A DNA stretch of 64,000 nt, taken from positions 992,001 through 1,056,000 of the forward strand of contig NZ_SJPS01000001.1 of assembly GCF_007860015.1 (NCBI RefSeq), in the 5' to 3' direction. The notes under the pieces are model-generated. The model saw only the letters and a list, made by a program, of their open reading frames with translations, was not told the origin of the DNA and did no database searches. The stretch is from Bythopirellula polymerisocia. GTDB lineage: Bacteria; Planctomycetota; Planctomycetia; Pirellulales; Lacipirellulaceae. The first letter of the stretch is position 1; every line of letters begins with the position of its first letter. The translations under genes and the position numbers were made by a program. Positions 55,087 to 64,000 of the stretch are shown in pieces.

Positions 55087-56535
55087 ATGAAAATTTCACT
55101 TCTCTCTTGTCTCAATCATACATTTTGCGGAATTGCATGCCTCGTCGGTGCTGCCACTGCTGGCGCTGACGACAATTCTTTCAAGTTTGTAGGAGATGAT
55201 ACGGCTGCCGTTGTTGAATCGTCGGCCCACACTGCCGACAAAGGGGAAGCCTTCGTCTTCGTGGAAGAAGCTGCCGCAACGCCGATCTCGGTTTCGCCGC
55301 CTATTCAAGACAACTCATGGACGATTGCTTCGTCGGAAAAACCGGCCAACAAAACAGCTCCAAGTTCTCGTGGGGATATTAAGCTCGTCAGTGATGAATC
55401 GTATCGACCGGCCCTATTTAATAGCGAAGCTGATCCGGAAGTGACTCGCTCTGGAATGCCAAAACAGGCGATTCCGAGGACCGCCATGAGAACCGTCGCG
55501 AGGCCTCGGACTGCTATAAAGCTCCAGGTTTCGAAGCCAACTCCACTCGATACAGTGGGGCAACTGCTCGTCAATGCTCATGCGGCATCCCAGATAGCAG
55601 CCACCACGACCGACTTTTCAGAAGTCATCGATATTGGCGTAGAAGCGATTCGCCTGGGTGCCAAGGGTGAAAACAAGCAGTATGCAAACCAGCTCATTTC
55701 GTGGGCCTTGAATCGGCGCGGACAACTCTATTCTGGTGATGGCAAGAGCGATTTGGCGGATGCCGATTTCCAGGAAGCACTTAAGTTCGATCGCAAGAAC
55801 TGGCGTGCTCTGCACAATCGTGGCGTCTCCTATGCCGAGTCGGGCCAGTTTGCCGAGGCCTTTGATGATTTCAATCTTGTGCTTGAGTTAAATCCCTTGT
55901 TTGCCAAGGCATACACTAATCGGGCCACGTTGTTTGTGCAGGCCGGCGACCTTAACAGCGCCGAGCAAGACTACAAGCAAGCCTGCCGCCTGGATAGCAA
56001 ACTTTCGTCGGCTCGCTTGGGTCTCGCACGGGTGTGTCACATCGGTGGCCGCTGGGAAGAAGCTTACACCCATTTCACAGCCGCAGCGAAGCTTGATCCC
56101 GAGAATGCAGGTATCCTCTGCAGTCGGGGAGATCTTCTCGCCGACATGGGCCATTACGCCGAAGCGCTGGCCGACTATGCCGAGGCAATCGAGATCAAAC
56201 CCAGCTTTGCCCATGCTTATCGCAACGGAGCGTGGCTACTAGCCACCTGTCCTGATGAGAACTTCCGCGATCCAGAAAACGCTGTGCTAGGCGCGCGTCA
56301 AGCTTTGGAATTTGAATACGGCGACAAACATGTCGCACTGGACACCCTTGCCGCAGCGCTGGCCAACGCTGGTGACTACGACGAAGCAATTAAAACTCTC
56401 GAAGCGGCCGTTGAAACAGCTCCTTCAGCGCTCCGCAACGATTACGTGACGCGGATCAAAATGTACGAGTCTCGCACTCCCTATCGCACGCAGCCGGTGG
56501 CGATCGTTTCGCAGGCCTTCTACGAAGACGAGTGA
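55087..56535 (+). CDS. Secreted TPR protein
   Basis: From ATG 55087 the 482-residue protein has a signal peptide (about 1-28). An unstructured Ala/Ser/Pro segment follows to about residue 160, then TPR units such as 'RALHNRGVSYAESGQFAEAFDDFNLVLELN' (shortened: ALHNRGVSYAESGQFAEAF) and 'AKAYTNRATLFVQAGDLNSA'. The C-terminus adds 'ALEFEYGDKHVALDTLAAALANAGDYDEAIKTL'. Partners are unknown. A hairpin (56548-56569) separates it from the convergent regulator gene. Confidence 0.9.
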   Translation: MKISLLSCLNHTFCGIACLVGAATAGADDNSFKFVGDDTAAVVESSAHTADKGEAFVFVEEAAATPISVSPPIQDNSWTIASSEKPANKTAPSSRGDIKLVSDESYRPALFNSEADPEVTRSGMPKQAIPRTAMRTVARPRTAIKLQVSKPTPLDTVGQLLVNAHAASQIAATTTDFSEVIDIGVEAIRLGAKGENKQYANQLISWALNRRGQLYSGDGKSDLADADFQEALKFDRKNWRALHNRGVSYAESGQFAEAFDDFNLVLELNPLFAKAYTNRATLFVQAGDLNSAEQDYKQACRLDSKLSSARLGLARVCHIGGRWEEAYTHFTAAAKLDPENAGILCSRGDLLADMGHYAEALADYAEAIEIKPSFAHAYRNGAWLLATCPDENFRDPENAVLGARQALEFEYGDKHVALDTLAAALANAGDYDEAIKTLEAAVETAPSALRNDYVTRIKMYESRTPYRTQPVAIVSQAFYEDE

Positions 56536-56547
56536 GCGGCGCTTATT

Positions 56548-56569
56548 CCGGACCAAAGTGTTGGTCCGG
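56548..56569. terminator. Hairpin between convergent genes
   Basis: Perfect 9-nt arms CCGGACCAA and TTGGTCCGG surround AGTG, exactly between the TPR gene stop and the regulator gene stop. No T-run follows on either strand, so it is a possible bidirectional terminator but not a classical one. Confidence 0.5.
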
Positions 56570-57694
56570 CTAAGGTGATAGCGGAGCCGACAAACTCTTC
56601 TCAAACAGCAGCCGCTGTTGGGGCTGTTCATGTTCGACGAACCATTCTACGGGCGGCAGGTCGAGTTCTTCTGCTGCCAGGGCTTGGGCGATGCGGCCGT
56701 ACACATGGCATGGCCAGCGGACTAGACGTGTGTGGACCAACAGCGGGGGCACAGCAAATTGCTCAGCCAAGCGATTGCGAACCGCGCATGCGGCCGTTTC
56801 GGTGTCGACCCAGCCTTGTTGTTGGACCACTTCCCGATATGCGGCCGATGCGGCTGAGAGTACTGGAGCGGCGGGGAGTAACATTGAAAGGGAAAACCGC
56901 TCGCAATCTCGCAGAAGTTGGGGCCAATCCTCGGTCTGTTGCAGACTCAAGAACCAATCAGATGGAAGGGGTTGGTCCGGTTCGATCCACAAGGCCCGTG
57001 GAGCGACACAGCGAGCCAGCAATTCTCGGTAAGAGGCGAGCGGTCGCGAATCGGCCACGATGCGATCCACGAGTAGCGTGGTTTCACCTGATCCCATCAC
57101 CACACATGCCTGAACGCTAAAATTAGGAATCAAACCCGGGACGATTTCCAATCGTACACTCATCTGATTTTCAAATACTGCCTCGACATCAACCGGTGCG
57201 ACAACGAATTGCGACTCGCGCCGTCCAAGCAATTTGCGCACTCGCCATTCAGCCGCAAGTTCCGTGAGCGCAGGATAGCGAGAAAGTTCACGGGCAGCCG
57301 AGGCAGTGTCATTGGCATTGCAATCATCGGAGGAGGAATCTCTTGCTCCGATGAATTCAGCTAGCTCCCGAATCGCAGCGTGGTCGAGCGCAGAAGCGCG
57401 GTCAGTGGTCCACCACCAACTCAGCACACCAGGAGTGGATTGAGTAGCACTACCTTTGGTCGAAAAAGAGTTCCTCGCGGATAGAAAAAACTCTTCGCAG
57501 AAAGGCGAACTCGCTACCAATCCTAAAACGTCGGCAACCGCGGAAAGCGTTACTTGGCGGTGCCAGGGAGTTCGCATGCCATGTTCGATGGCACTGACTG
57601 TCGAGGCGCGTTCATCCACAAGCTCCGCGAATGTTCGCAGGCCCAAGCCAGCACGACGGCGCAATTGACCAAGGAGTTGTCCGAACGGAGTCAT
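56570..57694 (-). CDS. XRE-type regulator fused to a degenerate ImmA/IrrE domain
   Basis: From ATG 57694 the 374-residue protein starts with a helix-turn-helix (about 1-60, 'LGQLRRRAGLGLRTFAELVDERASTVSAIEHG'). An ImmA/IrrE-like part begins about residue 166 with 'PVDVEAVFENQMSVRLEIVPGL'. The HEXXH zinc site of active proteases, expected after a hydrophobic strand, reads YRELLAR (222-228), so both histidines are gone. A later 'FSLSMLLPAAPVLSA' matches the region after the third ligand. The C-terminus has 'RLAEQFAVPPLLVHTRLVRW', also typical. It may regulate without proteolysis. Confidence 0.8.
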   Translation of the reverse strand: MTPFGQLLGQLRRRAGLGLRTFAELVDERASTVSAIEHGMRTPWHRQVTLSAVADVLGLVASSPFCEEFFLSARNSFSTKGSATQSTPGVLSWWWTTDRASALDHAAIRELAEFIGARDSSSDDCNANDTASAARELSRYPALTELAAEWRVRKLLGRRESQFVVAPVDVEAVFENQMSVRLEIVPGLIPNFSVQACVVMGSGETTLLVDRIVADSRPLASYRELLARCVAPRALWIEPDQPLPSDWFLSLQQTEDWPQLLRDCERFSLSMLLPAAPVLSAASAAYREVVQQQGWVDTETAACAVRNRLAEQFAVPPLLVHTRLVRWPCHVYGRIAQALAAEELDLPPVEWFVEHEQPQQRLLFEKSLSAPLSP

Positions 57695-57831
57695 CTTGAA
57701 GTCGTATTCCTTATCAGGATGCCACGATCGCAATCCTTTGGCGATGAGCGAAGGTTGAAAGTCCTTCCATGATACCGATTTTGGCCCCCGATGGCAGCCT
57801 CCCAACCCTCGGGAGTGTTAGTTGGAGTCTG

Positions 57832-58695
57832 TCAATTATGCTGACTAGACACACGAGCGGCACTGAGGGTGTTGATCAGCAGCATGACTCGCGTTAGAGG
57901 TCCCACACCGCCGGGAACAGGCGTAATGTGCCCTGCCACCTTGCTGACCGCATCGAAGTCAACATCGCCGACTAACCCTGCATCGGTGCGGTTAATACCC
58001 ACATCAACGACGACAGCCCCGGGACGCACCATGTCGGCCGTAATGAAGTTCGGCTTGCCGATGGCGACGACCAGGATATCGGCTAACCGAGTCACCTCCG
58101 GCAAATTCTGAGTACGACTATGACAGAGTGTAACCGTCGCATCGGCCCCCTTTTGAGCAAGCATGATCGATAGTGGTTTGCCGACGATGTCGCTCCGACC
58201 AACAACGACGACATGCTTGCCGGCAATTGGGATATTATTGCGCTTTAGCAATTCAACTACGCCGTGAGGCGTACAGGGGAGAAACACCGGGCGACCCTGT
58301 ACCAGTCTGCCAACGTTCTCCGGGTGAAATGCATCAACATCTTTAGTCGGGGCTATCGCCTCGAGCACTTGCTCGGTGTTGATGTGCTTCGGCAGAGGCA
58401 ATTGCACAAGGATACCATGTACTTGTGAGTCGATATTGAGCTTGGCGATAAGCGAGAGTAGTTCCGACTGGGAAGTTTCCGCAGGCAATCGATGAAGTAT
58501 GCTCTCAATCCCGACCTCAGCACAATCTCGCCGCTTGTTGCGAACGTACACGTCACTGGCCGGATCATCTCCCACCAACACGGCGGCTAGTGTGGGAGTG
58601 ACTTTCGTTTCGGCAGCGAATCTAGTCACTTGCTCGGCCAACTCAGTGCGGATTTGCTTGGCAAGCTTCTTGCCGTCAAGGATTTGTGCGGTCAT
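57832..58695 (-). CDS. folD: Methylene-tetrahydrofolate dehydrogenase/cyclohydrolase FolD
   Basis: FolD interconverts methylene-, methenyl- and 10-formyl-tetrahydrofolate, supplying one-carbon units for purines (compare purH at 20.4 kb). The 287-residue protein has 'LVGDDPASDVYVRNKRRDC' (catalytic Lys region), 'GILVQLPLPKHI', 'PCTPHGVVELL', 'VVVGRSDIVGKPLSIML' (NADP-binding) and 'DVGIN', then 'ITPVPGGVGPLTRVMLL'. Start ATG at 58695. pgpA lies just upstream on the same strand. Confidence 0.97.
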   Translation of the reverse strand: MTAQILDGKKLAKQIRTELAEQVTRFAAETKVTPTLAAVLVGDDPASDVYVRNKRRDCAEVGIESILHRLPAETSQSELLSLIAKLNIDSQVHGILVQLPLPKHINTEQVLEAIAPTKDVDAFHPENVGRLVQGRPVFLPCTPHGVVELLKRNNIPIAGKHVVVVGRSDIVGKPLSIMLAQKGADATVTLCHSRTQNLPEVTRLADILVVAIGKPNFITADMVRPGAVVVDVGINRTDAGLVGDVDFDAVSKVAGHITPVPGGVGPLTRVMLLINTLSAARVSSQHN

Positions 58696-58741
58696 GGCAA
58701 AGGGGGGGAGTAACGGGGCATGGGGGTGAAGCTCGCCTATT

Positions 58742-59278
58742 CTAACCCGCCGCGGCAGCTGTGATGAGCCCCCAACCCATTCTGCTGTCTAGCCATGCCA
58801 GACTCCATAAAACTGCGCAGGCGTAAATTGCGGCTACCACGTCATCCGCCATGATTCCCCATCCTGCGGGACAGGATTCCACTTGCCTAGCTGGTGGGGG
58901 TTTGCTGATATCGAACAGCCGAAATAAGAACCATCCCGCTAGTAGAACTCGCCAGTTGCCAATCCCCGTGCCCAGGAAAACAATGGGCAATGCAGCGATT
59001 TCGTCTAGAACGATTTCCGGGGGATCTTTTCTGCCGAGTAGCCCAGCGGCGTGATTGCAGATCACCACGGAGACCCCGAGAATTACCAGAATGGCTGCGC
59101 ATTGCCAGCCAGTTGAGGGCAGATGGGCTAGCGCCCAGGCCAGTGGGATGCCCCACAGTCCCCCCATGGTTCCTGGAGCAGGGCTAGCGCAGCCCACACC
59201 CAAACCCGTGGCTACCCAAACTGAGACGCGATTTTGGAGCGAGAATTCACTTCTATTTGTTTGACTCATGTCGGGCAT
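58742..59278 (-). CDS. pgpA: Phosphatidylglycerophosphatase A
   Basis: PgpA removes the phosphate from phosphatidylglycerol phosphate in the membrane. From ATG 59278 (or 59269) the protein has about 178 residues and three to four membrane spans. 'GCASPAPGTMGGLWGIPLAW', 'DEIAALPIVFLGTG', 'LFDISKPPPARQVESCPAGWGIMADDVVAA' and the final span follow the PgpA order, including the conserved Asp pair. A downstream folD gene is 46 bases away on the same strand. Confidence 0.92.
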   Translation of the reverse strand: MPDMSQTNRSEFSLQNRVSVWVATGLGVGCASPAPGTMGGLWGIPLAWALAHLPSTGWQCAAILVILGVSVVICNHAAGLLGRKDPPEIVLDEIAALPIVFLGTGIGNWRVLLAGWFLFRLFDISKPPPARQVESCPAGWGIMADDVVAAIYACAVLWSLAWLDSRMGWGLITAAAAG

Positions 59279-59431
59279 CCTAGACCTAGTTTCTTGCCGA
59301 TTCAACTCCCTCGACAGACCGGGTCACCGAGTGTCAATATGGTCGAAACCCATTCGAGCGAGTATCATGTAATCTTCTGGGGCTTTGACTGAAATGGGCA
59401 AACTGTACCAAGCAGGCGAACGAATATCCTG

Positions 59432-61180
59432 ATGAGTGACGAAAAGAGCAATAAACCGGGTGCTGGCAGCAAGAAACTTGGTGCCGTCGGCGAGAAATTA
59501 AGCGCTGTCGAGCATATCAAGCAGGCGAGCAATTACCTTCTTGAGCCGATTCCCCAGGAACTGGTCGATGGCACGGACCATTTCGGCAAAGAGAGCCTGC
59601 AACTTCTCAAGCACCACGGCACCTATCAGCAAGACAATCGCGACGACCGCTCCAAAGAAGGTAAGACTTACAGCTTCATGGTTCGTACGGCCGTGCCAGG
59701 TGGCATCCTCTCCAGCGAACAACTGCTGGCCGAGATTGACCTGGGTGACGATGTGGGCAATAGCACACTCCGCATCACAACTCGCCAGGGGTTGCAGCTG
59801 CATGGGGTGCTCAAGAAGGATTTGAAGCAAACGATTCGCCGCATCAACGAATCGAAACTCACGACCATTGCGGCCTGCGGCGACGTGAAGCGAAACGTGA
59901 TGTGCTCGCCTTGCCCCTACAAGGGAGACCCCGTTTACGACCAGATGCAGGATTTGGCCGAGCGGCTGGCGATTCATCTCACTCCGCGAACTACTGCCTA
60001 CTACGAACTATGGCTCACTGACGAATCTACGGGAGAGAAACGTCTTGCGGGTGGCTCGAACGGCCAGGAAATAGAGCCGATCTATGGCCCCACTTATTTG
60101 CCGCGTAAATTCAAGTTCGGCATTGCACTCCCTGGAGATAACAGTGCCGATATTTATTCGCAAGACGTAGGCTTAATGGCAATCTGCGAGCATTGGCGGA
60201 TCGTTGGTTACAACGTGCTGGTGGGAGGCGGCTTTGGCGTCACACCCAGCGCCAAAAAAACTTTCCCTGCGGTTGCTCAGGCAATGTGCTTCGTCAGCCC
60301 GACACAGGCGATCGACGTCGCCACGGCTATTGTCAAAGTGCAACGTGATTTCGGCAATCGGGCAGATCGCAAGGTCGCCCGCATGAAATACTTGATCCAC
60401 AATTGGGGTCTCGACCGTTTTAGGCAAAAGGTCGAGGAATACTACGGCGCAAAACTGCAGGATCCGCGACCGATCGAAGTGCACGGCTTCAATGATGGGA
60501 TGGGATGGCAGGCCCAAGGGGACGGGCAGTGGTTTTATGGGCTCAACGTTGAGAATGGGCGAATCAAGGACGAGGGGAGTTTCCGCCTCAAGTCTGCATT
60601 GCGTGAAATCTGCAGCACCATGGCGCCGCCATTGCGACTCACTCCCCACCAGAGCATAATCTTTTGCGATCTGACTGAGAAAGATCGGCCCAAACTCTTT
60701 GAAATCCTCCGCCGGCATGGCGTCCCACTGAGCGAAGAAATCTCCAATGCTCGGCGCTGGTCGATGGCTTGCCCGGCGCTGCCCACTTGTGGCTTAGCGA
60801 TCACTGAGAGCGAACGGGTCCTCCCTGGCATCATCGACCAGTTAGAAGCCGAATTGGCCAAATTGGACCTGAAGGATGAAGTCTTCACCTTCCGCATGAC
60901 TGGGTGCCCCAATGGCTGCGCGCGGCCTTACAACTCCGACATCGGCCTGGTAGGCAAGACCGCCGGCAAGTACACGATCTTTCTGGGAGGACGTGTCTGC
61001 GGAGATCGGCTTAATTTCATCTATAAGGATTTGGTCCCCGAAGAAGATGTGATCCCCGACCTGGTCAATGTTTTCCGCCACTTCAAAGAGGCCCGCGAGC
61101 CCGATGAGTCATTTGGCGACTTCTGTCATCGGCAGGGTGCCGAAAAACTCTTGGCCGCTTGCGACAGCGTGGCAAACTAA
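59432..61180 (+). CDS. cysI: Sulfite reductase hemoprotein (CysI/Sir-type)
   Basis: The 582-residue protein reduces sulfite to sulfide, or nitrite in related enzymes. It has two sulfite-reductase ferredoxin-like half repeats ('SFMVRTAVPGGILSSEQL', 'LRITTRQGLQLHGV') and the siroheme/4Fe-4S motif 'ACPALPTCGLAITESER' with 'TGCPNGCARPYNSDIGLVGK' (C-x5-C and C-x3-C). Length matches CysI. No cysJ or cysH is adjacent. Start ATG at 59432. The electron donor may therefore be ferredoxin. Confidence 0.95.
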   Translation: MSDEKSNKPGAGSKKLGAVGEKLSAVEHIKQASNYLLEPIPQELVDGTDHFGKESLQLLKHHGTYQQDNRDDRSKEGKTYSFMVRTAVPGGILSSEQLLAEIDLGDDVGNSTLRITTRQGLQLHGVLKKDLKQTIRRINESKLTTIAACGDVKRNVMCSPCPYKGDPVYDQMQDLAERLAIHLTPRTTAYYELWLTDESTGEKRLAGGSNGQEIEPIYGPTYLPRKFKFGIALPGDNSADIYSQDVGLMAICEHWRIVGYNVLVGGGFGVTPSAKKTFPAVAQAMCFVSPTQAIDVATAIVKVQRDFGNRADRKVARMKYLIHNWGLDRFRQKVEEYYGAKLQDPRPIEVHGFNDGMGWQAQGDGQWFYGLNVENGRIKDEGSFRLKSALREICSTMAPPLRLTPHQSIIFCDLTEKDRPKLFEILRRHGVPLSEEISNARRWSMACPALPTCGLAITESERVLPGIIDQLEAELAKLDLKDEVFTFRMTGCPNGCARPYNSDIGLVGKTAGKYTIFLGGRVCGDRLNFIYKDLVPEEDVIPDLVNVFRHFKEAREPDESFGDFCHRQGAEKLLAACDSVAN

Positions 61181-61266
61181 TTAAGTTTACGAGGCATTCT
61201 TCCCCGTCTCAATACAACCTAGCCGCGATGCAACACATCGCCGGTCCCTACTTCAAAAGGTGAACT

Positions 61267-61512
61267 ATGGAATGGCTCTTTGAACGCATGATCGAAGCTG
61301 CCGCTTGGGTGGCTTTCATCCTGGGACTCGTGTTTCTTTGCGAAGCAGTCTGGATGCTTGTCCAATGGTTTATCAATCGGGCCGGTGAAGACAGCACCTC
61401 CTTTCTGGTGAACAGCGGTCAGGCTGCTGCCGCGTTTGTCGCTTCCGCTCTGGCTTTGGGTGCCCTCGCCTGCATCGATCGCTACGTATTCGACATCGAC
61501 GATCCAAAGTAG
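61267..61512 (+). CDS. Small two-span membrane protein upstream of ClC
   Basis: The 81-residue protein has an AAGGTG ribosome site and two hydrophobic spans (about 9-34 and 50-70, 'AAAAFVASALALGALACI'). No family is recognised. It stops 4 bases before the ClC ATG, so the two form an operon; it may assist the transporter, though nothing in the sequence shows how. Confidence 0.75.
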   Translation: MEWLFERMIEAAAWVAFILGLVFLCEAVWMLVQWFINRAGEDSTSFLVNSGQAAAAFVASALALGALACIDRYVFDIDDPK

Positions 61513-61516
61513 CTTT

Positions 61517-62818
61517 ATGTCGAAACGACAGCCCACCAGTACGGCACCAGCAGAAAATGAGTGCCACTTACTGACGCTGACGCTCACTTCACTTATTGCT
61601 GGCGCAGGGGCAGGATTCATCGGAGCACTCTTTCGCCTGTCTCTGGTGCAAGCCGAGCTTTTTCGGGACTGGGCCATTACCTACTTTCAGGGGTTTGGAC
61701 CAAGTGGGTTACTGCTCATTGTCGCCGCTTGTGCCGCGGCAACCGCCTTTGCGGCGTGGCTCGTGCGACGGTTTTCTCCAGAAGCTTCGGGTAGCGGCAT
61801 CCCCCATGTGGAAGCCGTATTAAATGAAGGAATATCCCCGGCGGGGGCAAAGCTCATTCCAGTCAAGTTCATCGGCGGGCTACTGGCGATTGGCTCTGGC
61901 CTAGCGCTGGGCCGCGAGGGACCAACTGTGCAAATGGGGGCCACCATCTCTCACCTGCTGGGTAGAAAGTTGGGACTCAGTTCATCCGACAACCGAGCAT
62001 TGCTCGCCGCAGGTGCAGGTGCGGGACTGGCCACGGCATTCAACGCTCCCATTGCCGGCGCAGTGTTCGTATTAGAAGAGTTAGTTCGCAGGTTTGATAC
62101 CAGAATTACGATTGCGACCTTCGGTGCATCGGCGGGAGCCATCACCGTAGCGCGATTGCTGATTGGGGACCGCCCTGATTTTGAGGTAGAAATATTACCC
62201 TTTCCGACAACACTTGCGGTTGCCGCTTCCGTGGTGCTGGGCGCTGTTTTAGGAGTTGTCGGCGTCGCGTACAATCGAGCAATACTGGGAGCAATTGCGG
62301 TGAGCGAACGGTTTGAGAAATGGCCCGTCGTGCTGCAGTCTTTACTTATCGGTGCTGCGGTAGGCCTGATTGCCTGGTACGCGCCTCATCTCGTGGGTGG
62401 CGGTGATCCGATCACCCAAAACGCGCTGACCCTGAAAACCGTGGCTGTCATGCTGCCTGTGGCGTTTCTCTTCCGTTTTGGCCTCGGAGCCATATCCTAT
62501 GCTGCTGCAACGCCAGGTGGTTTATTTGCGCCAATGCTGGTGCTCGGCGCTCAGGCAGGACTGATGTTCGGCAATGCGTGCCAAGTGTGGCTTCCAGCAG
62601 TCGGGTCGAATCCTACTACATTTGCCGTGACCGCAATGGCAGCATTTTTCACAGCCGTGGTGCGTGCCCCCCTAACAGGAATCATCCTGGTGATCGAACT
62701 GACAGGGAGCTACACCCAGCTGTTGCCCATGCTCGCGGCCTGTCTGGCGGCAATGGTGGTCCCCACACTTTGGCATGACCCGCCAATCTACGATTCGCTG
62801 AAATCTAGCTCTGAATAG
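61517..62818 (+). CDS. ClC-family chloride channel/antiporter
   Basis: From ATG 61517 the 433-residue protein has the ClC signatures: 'GSGIPHVEAV' (selectivity-filter Ser region), 'GREGPTVQMGATI' with the gating glutamate, and 'GGLFAPMLVLGAQAG'. The 'VFVLEELVRRFD' stretch carries the internal proton glutamate position, so H+/Cl- exchange rather than a plain channel is likely. No C-terminal CBS domains. It is 4 bases downstream of the small membrane protein gene. Confidence 0.94.
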   Translation: MSKRQPTSTAPAENECHLLTLTLTSLIAGAGAGFIGALFRLSLVQAELFRDWAITYFQGFGPSGLLLIVAACAAATAFAAWLVRRFSPEASGSGIPHVEAVLNEGISPAGAKLIPVKFIGGLLAIGSGLALGREGPTVQMGATISHLLGRKLGLSSSDNRALLAAGAGAGLATAFNAPIAGAVFVLEELVRRFDTRITIATFGASAGAITVARLLIGDRPDFEVEILPFPTTLAVAASVVLGAVLGVVGVAYNRAILGAIAVSERFEKWPVVLQSLLIGAAVGLIAWYAPHLVGGGDPITQNALTLKTVAVMLPVAFLFRFGLGAISYAAATPGGLFAPMLVLGAQAGLMFGNACQVWLPAVGSNPTTFAVTAMAAFFTAVVRAPLTGIILVIELTGSYTQLLPMLAACLAAMVVPTLWHDPPIYDSLKSSSE

Positions 62819-63266
62819 CGACAAGAACTATCGTAGCAAGTGGTCATTTTCATTGATATCTCACGGGTCCCTCGACCAGTCGGCGGATTTCTGCCCGCCG
62901 CGCCAGTCTTCGCCTATGGTGGCCCATCGCCAGATAGCAGGCCTGTGCTCGGCGACCCTTCCTCCAAGCAGCCTTCGTGCGGCGGTTGAGTTGCGACCCG
63001 TCTGCCAGCAACTTTATCTTTGCAATCGATTCCTGCAATAAGTCTTGCACGAAGCTGACGAATTCTTCTTTCCAACCTGGGAGATATTTATCCATGTATA
63101 CAAGTGTTCCTCTGACAAATACGAATCTTCTCCAAACCGTTTTGGAACATGAATTGTAGACTGCCACGTAGAAAGGGCAAACTTCGCTACTTTTGCGAAT
63201 CCGGCAGAATTGCGGTAACCTGTCGAGTGGAATCACCAACCTCCAACGGTTAAATAAGGCTCTCCC
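62819..63266. other. Mostly non-coding stretch upstream of the final gene
   Basis: About 450 bases. One low-confidence minus-strand frame is listed separately (62850-63095). Otherwise I see no gene, promoter pair or long repeat here. Confidence 0.45.
62850..63095 (-). CDS. Possible small basic protein
   Basis: An 81-residue frame starts at ATG 63095: 'MDKYLPGWKEEFVSFVQDLL' then 'QESIAKIKLLADGSQLNRR' and an Arg/Lys-rich end. The first 35 residues look like a reasonable amphipathic helix, but the rest is unusually basic. No homologue comes to mind; it could be chance. Confidence 0.3.
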   Translation of the reverse strand: MDKYLPGWKEEFVSFVQDLLQESIAKIKLLADGSQLNRRTKAAWRKGRRAQACYLAMGHHRRRLARRAEIRRLVEGPVRYQ

Positions 63267-64000
63267 ATGGTTAAACCAATCACCCCTGAAAACACCCGTC
63301 TCGGCTGGATTGGCACCGGCGTGATGGGGCAGAGCATGTGTAGCCATCTTCTGAGAGCTGGCTACAAGGTGACGGTGTTCAATCGCACCCGCGCCAAGGT
63401 AGACCCACTCTTGAAACTCGGTGCCACATGGGCAGAGTCGCCCCGAGCAGTTGCTCAAACGAGTGACATTGTGTTTTCGATCGTGGGTTTTCCTTCAGAT
63501 GTCGAAGAAGTGCTGCTTGGTGAGCATGGCGCACTGGCCGGTAGTTCGCCTGGATCCGTTCTGGTGGACATGACTACCAGTCGCCCCAGCTTGGCGATTG
63601 AGATCGCTGAGCAAGCTGAGCGCCGCGAAGTCTTCAGCATAGATGCTCCCATTTCTGGTGGAGATGTCGGGGCACGCAACGGCACATTGTCGATCATGAT
63701 CGGTGGTGACCGTCCAACCGTTGAAGCTTTGACGCCTTGCTGGGAGATTCTGGGTTCGACCTGGGTCTGGCAAGGAGGCCCCGGCGCGGGCCAACACACC
63801 AAGATGGTCAACCAAATTCTAATCGGCGGCAACATGGTAGGAGTTTGCGAAGCACTGCTCTATGCCTACCGAGCAGGCCTCGACCTGGAGAGCGTCATGC
63901 AGTCGGTCGCCTCGGGGGCCGCAGGGAGTTGGTCACTATCGAATTTGGGACCACGAATCATCGCCGGCAATTTCGACCCCGGATTCTTCGTCGAGCATTT
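63267..64000 (+). CDS. NAD(P)-dependent beta-hydroxyacid dehydrogenase, 3'-truncated by window end
   Basis: The frame from ATG 63267 is open to the last base, so the gene runs past the window. The first 244 residues are a 3-hydroxyisobutyrate/tartronate-semialdehyde dehydrogenase-type enzyme: [12 protein letters not shown] (Rossmann loop), '[16 protein letters not shown]', '[14 protein letters not shown]' and '[22 protein letters not shown]'. The catalytic lysine lies in '[13 protein letters not shown]', with the later '[20 protein letters not shown]' also typical. The substrate cannot be named from the part present. Confidence 0.9.
   Translation, partial: MVKPITPENTRLGWIGTGVMGQSMCSHLLRAGYKVTVFNRTRAKVDPLLKLGATWAESPRAVAQTSDIVFSIVGFPSDVEEVLLGEHGALAGSSPGSVLVDMTTSRPSLAIEIAEQAERREVFSIDAPISGGDVGARNGTLSIMIGGDRPTVEALTPCWEILGSTWVWQGGPGAGQHTKMVNQILIGGNMVGVCEALLYAYRAGLDLESVMQSVASGAAGSWSLSNLGPRIIAGNFDPGFFVEH

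Overview
The window looks like a chromosome segment of a planctomycete, most likely of the order Pirellulales. The clues are a TIGR03009-type secreted protein, PEP-CTERM and dockerin-like tails, an EF-G of the spirochaete/planctomycete/mitochondrial (EFG1) type, a membrane-anchored Ser/Thr kinase, several BlaI/M56 and CPBP-type membrane proteins, and many long secreted proteins with no recognisable function. Base composition is moderately GC-rich, with one clearly AT-richer island at about 49.7-52.3 kb. No rRNA, tRNA, CRISPR array, transposase or integrase was recognised.

Layout. 0-5.3 kb: two unknown proteins (one with a candidate PD-(D/E)XK nuclease core), a GspA/ExeA-like AAA ATPase and rsmE. 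5.4-8.6 kb: a two-gene BlaI-type repressor / M56 metalloprotease sensor operon with a promoter-operator visible upstream. 8.8-13.5 kb: the fatty-acid oxidation alpha subunit, a small membrane protein, and a matrixin-type secreted protease whose dockerin/PEP-CTERM tail is cut off by an in-frame TAG. 13.6-20.1 kb: secreted or membrane unknowns, a HigB/HigA-type toxin-antitoxin pair, an HDAC-family deacetylase, and a DUF6580/DUF4430 pair. 20.4-27.7 kb: purH, a carboxy-terminal processing protease, an acidic/basic low-complexity protein, a TPR protein with a strong terminator, and a membrane protein with a TrkH-like filter motif and a TrkA_C domain. 27.7-30.3 kb: type I and type II glutamine synthetases side by side. 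30.9-36.4 kb: Ser/Thr kinase, secreted unknowns, TIGR03009 protein, GT4 glycosyltransferase. 36.5-48.4 kb: mostly housekeeping (fusA, accD, rpe, scpB, mscS, fumC), plus a CPBP protease close to a LamG/PEP-CTERM protein and a histidine-phosphatase-like protein that has lost its catalytic residues.

48.4-52.3 kb is the accessory region: a long non-coding stretch, then three small or foreign-looking genes separated by copies of a structured repeat. 52.5-64 kb returns to normal: a secreted protein with a GH5-like hydrolase, a TPR protein, an XRE regulator with a degenerate ImmA/IrrE domain, folD, pgpA, a sulfite-reductase hemoprotein, a small membrane protein with a ClC antiporter, and the 5' part of a beta-hydroxyacid dehydrogenase that runs off the end.

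Two themes cut across the window. First, intergenic spaces carry several families of long hairpin repeats: a 50-nt near-perfect palindrome in three copies, and long inverted repeats built from 'atccgctaaatcagcg'-like words. Second, several proteins keep a recognisable fold but have lost or replaced the key catalytic or sensor part (phosphatase, ImmA protease, BlaR1 sensor, acyl carrier serine). All assignments are from reading the sequence; no database search was possible.
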